Assembly: GCA_021775835.1 (NCBI GenBank)
Contig: JAJFHC010000243.1
Location: 1-5,111 of the forward strand
Direction: 5' to 3'
DNA length: 5,111 bases
DNA from: Hyphomicrobiales bacterium
GTDB taxonomy: Bacteria; Pseudomonadota; Alphaproteobacteria; Rhizobiales; JAJFHC01
The notes below the pieces were generated by a model. It was not told where the DNA came from. It did no database searches and saw only the letters and a program-made list of their open reading frames with translations. This document shows positions 1-5,111 of this stretch, one piece after another. Both the position numbers and the translations under genes were made by a program. Numbering within the stretch: the first letter of the stretch is position 1; each line of letters opens with the position of its first letter.

Positions 1-1
1 T

Positions 2-1660
2 CGGTTAAGTGAGTTGTTTGGTCTTACTGGTAATGAACCTGTCACAGCCGTATCCAAATTAATCCGCAACACAGCCGAAGAACTAGTGCCAGCTGGCTTT
101 CCTATTGACTTCACTGAGCGGTTTATTGCCTTCGAGATGCGTGAACTCGGAGAGCCACTCGTTGAGCAGGCGATTGCCAATCTTGACCCACTCTTTCCGC
201 AATTGATCAGCGGTCTCTCAGACAAGGTGCGCGACGCTCATAATGAGATCTTGGCGACATCACCCGAGAGCGATGGCTGGATCAATTCGCTCGCGAATTT
301 CGAGTGGAATGTTATGGCGGACGTAGACTTAATCTTACCTGATGCAGTTGCCCTCGCACGGGAAGACAATGGACCTCTCATGCCACTGTTATTCACAAGT
401 GCCGCTGATGTTCGCGCTGTGGTCATGCCGTTGTCGCCAGATCGGATGTTGGTCGGACGCTTGGCTGACGGCGTACCCAACGATCCTTGCGACTTCAACA
501 TGCATGCAGCAGCGTGCTGCGAAGACTTTTTCATCGGTGCGAAGCCGTATGATGAAGAAAAGCTGAACACTCTGATCGGAACCGCGTCCTACGAGGCAAT
601 TGAGGAAACAATCTCGCTAGTTGTGAGAGAAGCCGAACAAACTCGGTCGAAAGTCAGTACGGAAACTGAACCAGTGCAACCCTGTGCGTTTGAGCAACAA
701 GAGTTCTCATACGGCGTGCGGCTCGCCGGTTTCGGCGACGAAAAACTCGCAAAGGTATTTGCAGATGTATTAAACGTCGTGGTTGGTTGGCTTTCTCGCG
801 ATATTCCACTCCATAATCTCGATGGTTTCACCCTGGCGGCCGACTATCACGATGCACTAGCAACCGTCGACCGTGGTGATCCCGATTTGCCACCAGCTGC
901 CAGCAGCGCATTTAGCTACGGTCAAGGCGTCGCCAAATCCGTCACTGTGGTTCGCGACGGGACCCTCAAAGAGCATCTCATTTTCGAAGCTGGCCTCGCT
1001 GAAATGTGGTTGTCACCGGATGCTAAGGAGCGCGCAACTGGCCTCCAAACACTTGTTGTGATGCTTGCTAGGGTCGCTCATTCGACGCGATATGCCGGCG
1101 AACGCGTGATCGAATTCACTCTGGGCGCAATGGAAACTGAGCTGTATGATGCAGTGGCCAGCACACCTGCTAACTATTGGTGCGCGCGCAAGGCCGCCTA
1201 TGTTGCGCCCAATCATGGGAATGTGTATGCCGATTTGATCATAGATGGTCTCGACTTCGCTAGTAGGGAAATTGCGAAGGAGCGCGAACGCAACCCGGAA
1301 AACGACGACAACAGCGTCATCATGACACGTGCTCTAGAATGCGTCTCAGCCGTGCTCGTTCATGCCGCTGAATGGCTTGGGCATTGTGATGGACTTTTAG
1401 AAGGTCAATCGTTTGTGGGAAACGATCTCCACGAACGGCTACAAGCGCGCGGCCTAGATCGCTGGATAGAATTGTTTGGTCGTGATCTTGCTGCCTGTTA
1501 TGACATGGATGATGCTCTCAATCTAGAAGTCGTCACACGTCTCAGTTCACATGTTGAACGGTTGTTTTGGAGCTTTGGCATCTACTGCTGGCTCGAAGGC
1601 GACGAAGCTCACTGTAATATTACCGATGAATTATTCTTCCCGCCGCAATTGCCCCCCTGA
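2..1660 (+). CDS. Large hypothetical soluble protein, 5' end probably outside the window
   Basis: I do not recognise this protein with confidence. The frame has no stop between the window edge and TTG at 14, so the 548 residues read from that TTG are probably the C-terminal part of a longer protein; no ribosome binding site is visible before the TTG. Positions below count from the TTG. The protein is acidic and soluble, with no signal peptide or membrane segment. Residues 125-180 (MPLLFTS, then VVMPLSPDRMLVG, then FNMHAAACCEDFFI) weakly resemble the end of DUF4238-like proteins, where a PLSP-type strand precedes an asparagine-bearing helix. Residues 230-360 form a second block: HNLDGFTLAADY at 267, a VVRDG strand at 312, HLIFEAG at 321, and a helix with VMLARVAH at 349, which could be an inactive zincin helix because the HExxH residues are absent. 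The C-terminal third is helical with HAAEWLGHCDG at 450. It lies alone upstream of a 432-base gap. The reading frame is well supported; the function is unknown. Confidence 0.75.
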   Translation, partial: RLSELFGLTGNEPVTAVSKLIRNTAEELVPAGFPIDFTERFIAFEMRELGEPLVEQAIANLDPLFPQLISGLSDKVRDAHNEILATSPESDGWINSLANFEWNVMADVDLILPDAVALAREDNGPLMPLLFTSAADVRAVVMPLSPDRMLVGRLADGVPNDPCDFNMHAAACCEDFFIGAKPYDEEKLNTLIGTASYEAIEETISLVVREAEQTRSKVSTETEPVQPCAFEQQEFSYGVRLAGFGDEKLAKVFADVLNVVVGWLSRDIPLHNLDGFTLAADYHDALATVDRGDPDLPPAASSAFSYGQGVAKSVTVVRDGTLKEHLIFEAGLAEMWLSPDAKERATGLQTLVVMLARVAHSTRYAGERVIEFTLGAMETELYDAVASTPANYWCARKAAYVAPNHGNVYADLIIDGLDFASREIAKERERNPENDDNSVIMTRALECVSAVLVHAAEWLGHCDGLLEGQSFVGNDLHERLQARGLDRWIELFGRDLAACYDMDDALNLEVVTRLSSHVERLFWSFGIYCWLEGDEAHCNITDELFFPPQLPP

Positions 1661-1671
1661 AGGGAGACGCA

Positions 1672-1701
1672 GCCTTGTCGCCTAAAGCGGACAGAAAAGG
1701 C
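1672..1701 (+). terminator. Weak imperfect hairpin just after the hypothetical gene
   Basis: Starting 11 bases after the stop codon, GCCTT (1672-1676) pairs with AAGGC (1697-1701). After a 4-base bulge on the right arm, GTC (1677-1679) pairs with GAC (1690-1692). No run of T follows, so this is not a standard intrinsic terminator. It could still help end or stabilise the upstream transcript. Confidence 0.2.
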
Positions 1702-1731
1702 CGTGACCTTAGAGAATTCGGCTGTTGAGTG

Positions 1732-1768
1732 TTGCTACACAAACCTGCTACATTGCGCCATGTAGCAG
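1732..1768. repeat. Perfect 9-bp inverted repeat plus a third half-site
   Basis: CTGCTACAT (1745-1753) and ATGTAGCAG (1760-1768) are perfect reverse complements around the 6-base centre TGCGCC. A third copy of the TGCTACA core lies at 1733-1739, in the same direction as the left arm and 13 bases before it. The arms are only moderately GC-rich and no T run follows, so a protein binding site (dimeric regulator or recombinase) fits better than a terminator. Which gene it would serve is unclear, since it sits about 75 bases after one gene and 325 before the next. Confidence 0.55.
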
Positions 1769-1852
1769 TGCCCTAAACTCTTGGATTTCTGCGATTTTTG
1801 GAACGTGAGCTTGTCTCTCATCGCCCGCTCCAATTACTCTCAAATCATTCCT

Positions 1853-1952
1853 CATTCTGGACAGACGGCTTGTTTGCTTCAGTGCATTCGTGGCTGTGGG
1901 GTGTAGCCATTGCGGAACATCATCTCTCTAGCGAAATGTGGCATTCTGGACA
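1853..1952. repeat. Direct repeat CATTCTGGACA, two copies 89 bases apart
   Basis: CATTCTGGACA occurs at 1853-1863 and again at 1942-1952. The copies are followed by similar bases (GACGGCTT and CGGATT). A second short pair, AGCGAAAT, lies at 1930-1937 and 1975-1982. Spaced short repeats of this kind are known at the ends of IS21-family insertion sequences, where they bind transposase, so this could be a relic end. No transposase remnant was seen on either strand, so the assignment is tentative. Confidence 0.3.
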
Positions 1953-2025
1953 CGGATTTCGGCCTGATCATTGCAGCGAAATTCCTCAAAACCAGCTCGA
2001 CAATTAACATCGCGACGCTTACTCG

Positions 2026-2054
2026 TTGACAATTCTTCATGTGTGAGTGATACC
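2026..2054 (+). promoter_or_regulatory. Candidate sigma-70 promoter for the OpgC-like gene
   Basis: A perfect TTGACA at 2026-2031 is followed after 17 bases by GATACC (2049-2054), which matches the -10 consensus at three of six positions. The box ends about 38 bases before the GTG start, a sensible leader length. The -35 is strong and the -10 poor, so this is a candidate only. Confidence 0.4.
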
Positions 2055-2092
2055 GTTTTCTTGTTTGGGGACTGTGGGTTAGAAGAAATACA

Positions 2093-3172
2093 GTGAAGAG
2101 AGATCATCGTCTCGACAGCATACGCGGGTTGCTGCTGGCTGAAATCACGCTGTATCATGTGGGTGCACCGATAAGCTTTCTGGTTTTTGAATGCTTCGGC
2201 CGGGTATCGACGGCTGCCGGGTTTGTATTTGTTGCGGGGATCGTGGCAGGCGCCGTCTACGGACCCCTTGCGGAACAGGGCGCAAGGCCCATCATTGCCC
2301 GGTCAATCCGGCGGGCTGGCTACATACATGGCTACCATGTTGTTTCATTTCTGTTCCTGATGCTCCTGATTGCCGCGTTTCCCTGGCTCAACGACCATTA
2401 TAAATTGCCGTTTTCGGATCCGAACATTCTTTCCCTGAGTAATCTGGCGTCCGTCGTGTTGCTGACAAACCAGCCAGTTTTCTTCGACATCCTGCCACTC
2501 TATACGGTGTTCGTACTGGCGATGCCCCTGGCCCTGCTGGGATTCAAGCATGGACAGGCTCCTGCGGTTCTGGCGGTCAGTTTTCTTTTATGGTGTCTGG
2601 TCCAGTTTTCGTGGGGAGGAATGGAATGGTTCGGAGGTTCGTATTTCGATCCGCTGGCTTGGCAGATGATCTTTGTGGCGGGTTTGTATCTGGGAGATAC
2701 ACAGCTTCGGCGTGGACGGGTCGTGGTGGCCGAGCACTGGGTTCTGCTTGTAATTTGCACCGTTGTTGCCGTATCCGGGTTCACCCTTCGCTGGGACCTC
2801 GTGGATTGGCCAGCACTTTTTGACCAGGGCGCGCCTCTTTCCAACAAAACGGCATACGGTGCCCTTCATTTGGTCAACTTTTTTGCCTTTTCGTATCTCG
2901 TCTTTTGTTTGAGTAAGCGGTTCCCGAACTGGTTCGTGTGGCGGCCTTTTGCGTTTCTTGGAAGACATTCCATCAAGGTGTTCACCTTTCACGTGCTGGC
3001 CGTTTACCTCACGTATCCCCTGGTGGACCCTGTAAGACACTTCGCGTCGTGGGGGCATGACGCCTTAGCTCTCGCGATTGTCGCGAGCCTCTGGATACCG
3101 GCATTCTTGTCTCAGCATTTGCAGGATACATGGAAGAAGTCCGGGCGTTTGGATCAGATTCGCCCTCGTTAG
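2093..3172 (+). CDS. opgC: OpgC-family integral membrane acyltransferase
   Basis: OpgC proteins are inner-membrane acyltransferases that add succinyl groups to osmoregulated periplasmic glucans. The 359 residues carry the family landmarks in order: RLDSIRG at 6-12 with a histidine at 22, the FVFVAGIVAG helix at 45-54, FDILPLY at 131-137, DPLAWQMIFVAG at 186-197 and FLGRHSIKVFTFH at 288-300. About eight to ten hydrophobic segments are visible, for example near 41-56, 82-97, 134-150, 157-172, 189-200, 215-230, 259-273, 297-310 and 322-339. The length is close to that of the family. The start is GTG at 2093 with a weak AGAAGA ribosome binding site at 2081; it places the DSIRG motif at the N-terminus as in relatives, and an in-frame stop lies shortly upstream at 2048. 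No opgG or opgH is beside it, so the acceptor could be another polysaccharide. The family call is firm; the exact substrate is inferred. Confidence 0.87.
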   Translation: MKRDHRLDSIRGLLLAEITLYHVGAPISFLVFECFGRVSTAAGFVFVAGIVAGAVYGPLAEQGARPIIARSIRRAGYIHGYHVVSFLFLMLLIAAFPWLNDHYKLPFSDPNILSLSNLASVVLLTNQPVFFDILPLYTVFVLAMPLALLGFKHGQAPAVLAVSFLLWCLVQFSWGGMEWFGGSYFDPLAWQMIFVAGLYLGDTQLRRGRVVVAEHWVLLVICTVVAVSGFTLRWDLVDWPALFDQGAPLSNKTAYGALHLVNFFAFSYLVFCLSKRFPNWFVWRPFAFLGRHSIKVFTFHVLAVYLTYPLVDPVRHFASWGHDALALAIVASLWIPAFLSQHLQDTWKKSGRLDQIRPR

Positions 3173-3219
3173 ATCAGGACATTCCGAATCCAGAGACTGC
3201 TGTATCCCCGTTGGTGGTT
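3173..3219. other. 47-base gap between convergent genes, no terminator seen
   Basis: The OpgC-like gene and the reductase gene end facing each other across this gap. No stem followed by a T run is visible on either strand, so each transcript may read into the other gene or end in a factor-dependent way. Confidence 0.5.
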
Positions 3220-3981
3220 CTATCCATTCAGCTCCAACGCAGCATCGCCTGCCTCTGGCACCGCATGTCCAAATTCATCCCACTCGTCCCAACCGGGAAA
3301 GGCAACCATTGCGGACTCTTCGAGATGTTGCAATCGCCCGACCCACGCCCGCTTATGGCCTTCAAGGTGTTGATCGAACAGGCTTTCTTCCACGCGGACA
3401 AAGTCCGAACAGCCCTGGACTCCGTGCGCCAGAAACGGTTGGAGAACCTTGAAACCCATGTAGTAGAGGGAGTACTGGATCGGCCACAACATGGTGTCGA
3501 TGTCGCCGCCCCGACCGTTCGCCATGAAGGCGGCTTCAGGTGCGCCGGTGGTGATTGAACAGATTGCCCGTTTGCCTTTGAAGTAGCCGCGGTCATAACG
3601 CATCGTGCTGGTGTAGAGCGCGCCGTTGACGAACACCCGGTCGAACCAGCCTTTCAGCATTGCCGGCTGGGCGTGCCACCACAGCGGGAACTGAAACACG
3701 ACAAGGTCGGCACGCTCCAATCGGGCGATTTCCCGTTCGATGTCGGACGGCAGAGCGCCGATGTCGCTCGCATGGCGCTGCTCGACCATGCCGGAAAACC
3801 AGTCCGGGTCTTTGCGCTCCGGATAGTGATCGCCCTTTTCCACCGGATCGAACCCTTCGGCATGAAGATCCGCGATCTCGACCCCATGACCGAGACGCTC
3901 GAGGGTTTCGGCCGCCACGTCCCGCATTGTGCCGTTGAAGGACGCGGGCTCGGGATGACAGTAGACGATCAAAGCATGCAT
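3220..3981 (-). CDS. NAD(P)H:quinone-reductase-like flavoprotein, flavodoxin fold
   Basis: This 253-residue cytoplasmic enzyme belongs to the flavodoxin-like-fold family (PF02525; NQO1, MdaB and KefF relatives), which use FAD or FMN to pass electrons from NAD(P)H to quinones or similar acceptors. The N-terminus has the first strand and flavin-phosphate loop (HALIVYCHPEPASFN, 2-16). The hallmark block follows at 94-123: VVFQFPLWWHAQPAMLKGW, then FDRVFVNGALY. A TTGAP loop lies at 144-148, with GRGGDID at 156-162 and the strand GFKVLQPFLAHG at 176-187. ATG at 3981 is chosen because it starts directly at the first strand and has AAAGGA 8 bases upstream; the longer frame reaching 4305 would run through the divergent regulator. 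The gene diverges from a LysR regulator, its likely controller. The true substrate (quinone, nitro compound or other electrophile) cannot be told from sequence. Confidence 0.9.
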   Translation of the reverse strand: MHALIVYCHPEPASFNGTMRDVAAETLERLGHGVEIADLHAEGFDPVEKGDHYPERKDPDWFSGMVEQRHASDIGALPSDIEREIARLERADLVVFQFPLWWHAQPAMLKGWFDRVFVNGALYTSTMRYDRGYFKGKRAICSITTGAPEAAFMANGRGGDIDTMLWPIQYSLYYMGFKVLQPFLAHGVQGCSDFVRVEESLFDQHLEGHKRAWVGRLQHLEESAMVAFPGWDEWDEFGHAVPEAGDAALELNG

Positions 3982-3989
3982 GGAATGGG

Positions 3990-3995
3990 TCCTTT
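3990..3995 (-). promoter_or_regulatory. Ribosome binding site deciding the reductase start
   Basis: On the minus strand AAAGGA lies 8 bases before the ATG at 3981. It supports this start over the much longer frame that extends upstream to 4305. Confidence 0.7.
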
Positions 3996-4003
3996 CGGAT
4001 GAG

Positions 4004-4053
4004 TTGTCTGATTGCTCTGTCATCGAGTACGCTGTTGAGCAACGCACAGCAAT
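4004..4053. promoter_or_regulatory. Divergent control region with a candidate LysR operator
   Basis: The reductase and regulator genes share 102 bases (3982-4083). Within it GCTGT (4031-4035) and ACAGC (4046-4050) form an inverted repeat spaced by 10 bases. An outer pair, ATTGC (4011-4015) and GCAAT (4049-4053), overlaps it. LysR-type regulators usually bind imperfect dyads of this size between divergent genes, often with a T-N11-A core; T4036 and A4048 would satisfy that spacing. A weak + strand promoter could be TTGTCT (4004-4009) with TACGCT (4028-4033, 18-base spacer), so bound regulator would repress its own gene. No convincing minus-strand promoter was identified. Confidence 0.35.
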
Positions 4054-4083
4054 TCGCCAAATCCTGAAAGATGCATTGCAAAA

Positions 4084-5004
4084 ATGAACAACAGAATTGA
4101 ATGGGATGACCTGCGCCTGGTCTTGGCTGTCCATGACGCAGGCACGCTTTCCGGCGCGGGACGACGGCTGGGTGTGAGCCATGCAACAGTGCACCGGCGG
4201 CTTGCGGTTACCGAACAACGTCTCGGTGTGAAACTGTTCAATGCCGCAAGAACCGGTTATATGCCGACGCCGGCGGGGGAGGAACTGGCCACCACCGCAC
4301 GGCAAATTGAGGGTCAGGTTCAGGACGCGGAACGCCGGGTGATCGGGCGGGATCTGCGGCCATCGGGAACTGTCCGCGTGGCTACCCTGGACTCCTTCCT
4401 GGTCGGGTTTCTGTCACAGATCTTCAGTCAATTCCAAACCGTGCATCCTGATATATCGTTGGAAATTAGCGTTTCAAACCAACTCTTTAACTTGTCCAAA
4501 CGAGAAGCCGACGTGGCCATCCGACCGTCCCAGAGGCCGGCCAGTACACTTGTAGGCCGCAAGGCGGGCACCATTGCCTATGCAGTCTACGGTCGCTGTG
4601 ATCTTGTTCCCAGCAGCGGCAACGTCCCTGACTCTGGGGCATTTCAGTGGGTAGGACCGGACGAAACCATGCATTACCCTGAACTGACGGCTTGGATGGC
4701 CGATCACGGCCATGAGGCGAGATGCGGTTACCGCGTCAATAGTGTTGTGGGCATGCACTCAGCCGTCAGTGAAGGCCATGGCCTGGCTGTTCTTCCCTGT
4801 TACCTGGGTGACAGGGATCAGCGCCTTGCCCGATTCGGCGACCCGATCCCGGAACTTGAAACCGGTTTGTGGACACTGACCCATCCGGACTTGCGCCGGA
4901 CAGCGCGTGTTCGAGCCTTGCTGGACTTCCTTGCCACGTCGCTCAAGGCGCAACGTGGATTACTTGGTGGACACGCGGCGCTTGATTCAAAGTCCAAAAT
5001 CTGA
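4084..5004 (+). CDS. LysR-type transcriptional regulator
   Basis: The 306 residues match the usual length and plan of LysR-type regulators, which act as DNA-binding tetramers sensing a small molecule. The winged helix-turn-helix lies near 5-64: WDDLRLVLAVHDAGTLSGAG, then RRLGVSHATVHRRL as the recognition helix region (27-40), EQRLGVKLF at 44-52, and the wing through PTPAGEEL at 61-68. A linker helix follows to about 90. The effector-binding domain runs from about 95 (GTVRVATLDSF) to 285, with the family markers EADVAIRP at 141-148, GHGLAVLPCYLGD at 231-243 and LWTLTHPDLRRTARVRALLD at 262-281. ATG at 4084 gives the expected short N-terminus; the ribosome binding site is weak (GAAAG at 4066-4070, rather far away). 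The gene is divergent from the quinone reductase, so that gene is its most likely target, along with its own promoter. The class is certain; the effector is unknown. Confidence 0.95.
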   Translation: MNNRIEWDDLRLVLAVHDAGTLSGAGRRLGVSHATVHRRLAVTEQRLGVKLFNAARTGYMPTPAGEELATTARQIEGQVQDAERRVIGRDLRPSGTVRVATLDSFLVGFLSQIFSQFQTVHPDISLEISVSNQLFNLSKREADVAIRPSQRPASTLVGRKAGTIAYAVYGRCDLVPSSGNVPDSGAFQWVGPDETMHYPELTAWMADHGHEARCGYRVNSVVGMHSAVSEGHGLAVLPCYLGDRDQRLARFGDPIPELETGLWTLTHPDLRRTARVRALLDFLATSLKAQRGLLGGHAALDSKSKI

Positions 5005-5017
5005 TCCGACGGGAGTC

Positions 5018-5060
5018 TGTTGTGCTGTCGCTTGCCTTTTGGCGCTTGGATTGCACAACA
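5018..5060. repeat. 8-bp inverted repeat after the LysR gene
   Basis: TGTTGTGC (5018-5025) and GCACAACA (5053-5060) are perfect reverse complements around a 27-base loop. The loop holds a minor stem of its own, GCC-TTTT-GGC at 5034-5043. It begins 14 bases after the regulator's stop codon. A short T run (TTTT at 5070-5073) comes 10 bases later, so it may act as a weak terminator, or as an operator for the gene that appears to start at 5092. Confidence 0.35.
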
Positions 5061-5079
5061 CATCCTATGTTTTCAAATC

Positions 5080-5083
5080 AGGA
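5080..5083 (+). promoter_or_regulatory. Ribosome binding site for the gene at the right edge
   Basis: AGGA at 5080-5083 lies 8 bases before ATG at 5092, the same spacing as for the reductase gene. It favours this ATG over the in-window ATG at 5067, which has no such site. Confidence 0.4.
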
Positions 5084-5091
5084 CCACGCCC

Positions 5092-5111
5092 ATGGACCGA
5101 AGATACAGCTT
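5092..5111 (+). CDS. Possible 5' end of a further gene, cut by the window edge
   Basis: ATG at 5092 opens a frame reading MDRRYS before the window ends, preceded by a well-placed AGGA. Six codons are too few to name a product. The alternative frame from ATG at 5067 (MFSNQDHAHG and on) is also open but lacks a ribosome binding site. Downstream sequence would settle which is real. Confidence 0.35.

Larger units (their letters stand above)
1661..2092. other. 432-base gap without a convincing gene, bearing repeats
   Basis: No credible gene lies in this stretch. The longest + strand frame (TTG at 1798 to 2007, 69 codons) has no ribosome binding site and a composition rich in H, S and W, typical of non-coding sequence. 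The stretch contains, in order, an imperfect hairpin, a cluster of TGCTACA half-sites with a perfect palindrome, two copies of an 11-bp direct repeat, and a candidate promoter for the OpgC-like gene. The mix suggests a regulatory region plus possible debris from a mobile element; that reading is inference. Confidence 0.6.

Noticed and set aside
1745..1768. The palindrome as an intrinsic terminator or an integron attC site
   Set aside because: No T run follows the stem, and the ends lack the RYYYAAC/GTTRRRY boxes expected of attC.
1798..2007. 69-codon + strand frame in the gap
   Set aside because: It starts with TTG, has no ribosome binding site, shows no family resemblance and spans the direct repeats.
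2588..3058. 156-codon minus-strand frame inside the OpgC-like gene
   Set aside because: It is antisense to a clearly conserved membrane protein, has a basic, low-complexity-like composition and no recognisable motif.
3078..3558. Two + strand frames of 124 and 142 codons over the 3' part of the reductase gene
   Set aside because: Both are antisense to the reductase's coding sequence and have no ribosome binding site or motif; they are shadows.
3593..4186. 197-codon minus-strand frame overlapping the reductase and regulator
   Set aside because: It is arginine-rich, shifted against the true reductase frame, and typical of a shadow frame in GC-rich coding DNA.
3982..4305. N-terminal extension of the reductase frame to a 361-residue protein
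   Set aside because: The added 108 residues lack family similarity, overlap the LysR gene's DNA-binding region on the other strand, and a good ribosome binding site supports the ATG at 3981.
1..5111. A defence system or new multi-gene system
   Set aside because: Apart from the unassigned left-hand gene, the genes are a regulator, a flavoprotein and an OpgC-like enzyme, with no nuclease, reverse transcriptase, toxin or other effector pair visible.

Overview
The window looks like a stretch of a proteobacterial chromosome, most likely alphaproteobacterial. This inference rests on an OpgC-type membrane acyltransferase, a LysR-type regulator divergent from a flavodoxin-fold quinone reductase, moderate GC, and GTG or TTG starts beside ATG. 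I saw no phage genes, CRISPR array, tRNA, rRNA or intact transposase.

Layout. (1) From the left edge to 1660 on the + strand lies a large hypothetical soluble protein whose reading frame is open to the window edge, so its true start is probably outside. By eye it is less GC-rich than the genes to its right. (2) Positions 1661-2092 (432 bases) carry no convincing gene. They hold a weak hairpin just after the stop, a perfect 9-bp inverted repeat (1745-1768) with a third half-site just upstream, an 11-bp direct repeat (1853 and 1942) that may be a relic of a mobile-element end, and a candidate promoter at 2026-2054. (3) Positions 2093-3172 (+) encode an OpgC-family integral membrane acyltransferase. 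(4) Positions 3220-3981 (-) encode a 253-aa NAD(P)H:quinone-reductase-like flavoprotein, convergent with the OpgC gene. (5) Positions 4084-5004 (+) encode a LysR-type regulator divergent from the reductase. The two share a 102-bp promoter region with a short inverted repeat. (6) The right edge holds an 8-bp inverted repeat and probably the first codons of another + strand gene at 5092, with a good ribosome binding site.

How the genes may work together. The LysR regulator and the reductase form a classic divergent regulator-target pair, probably a response to quinones, electrophiles or a related small molecule. The OpgC-like enzyme would decorate a periplasmic or surface glucan and has no obvious tie to that pair. 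No opgG or opgH partner is visible. The left-hand gene is functionally unassigned. The repeat-bearing gap between it and the OpgC gene could be the boundary of an accessory segment, but nothing here proves that. I did not find a clear new multi-gene system. The best leads are the unassigned left-hand protein and the palindrome cluster next to it.
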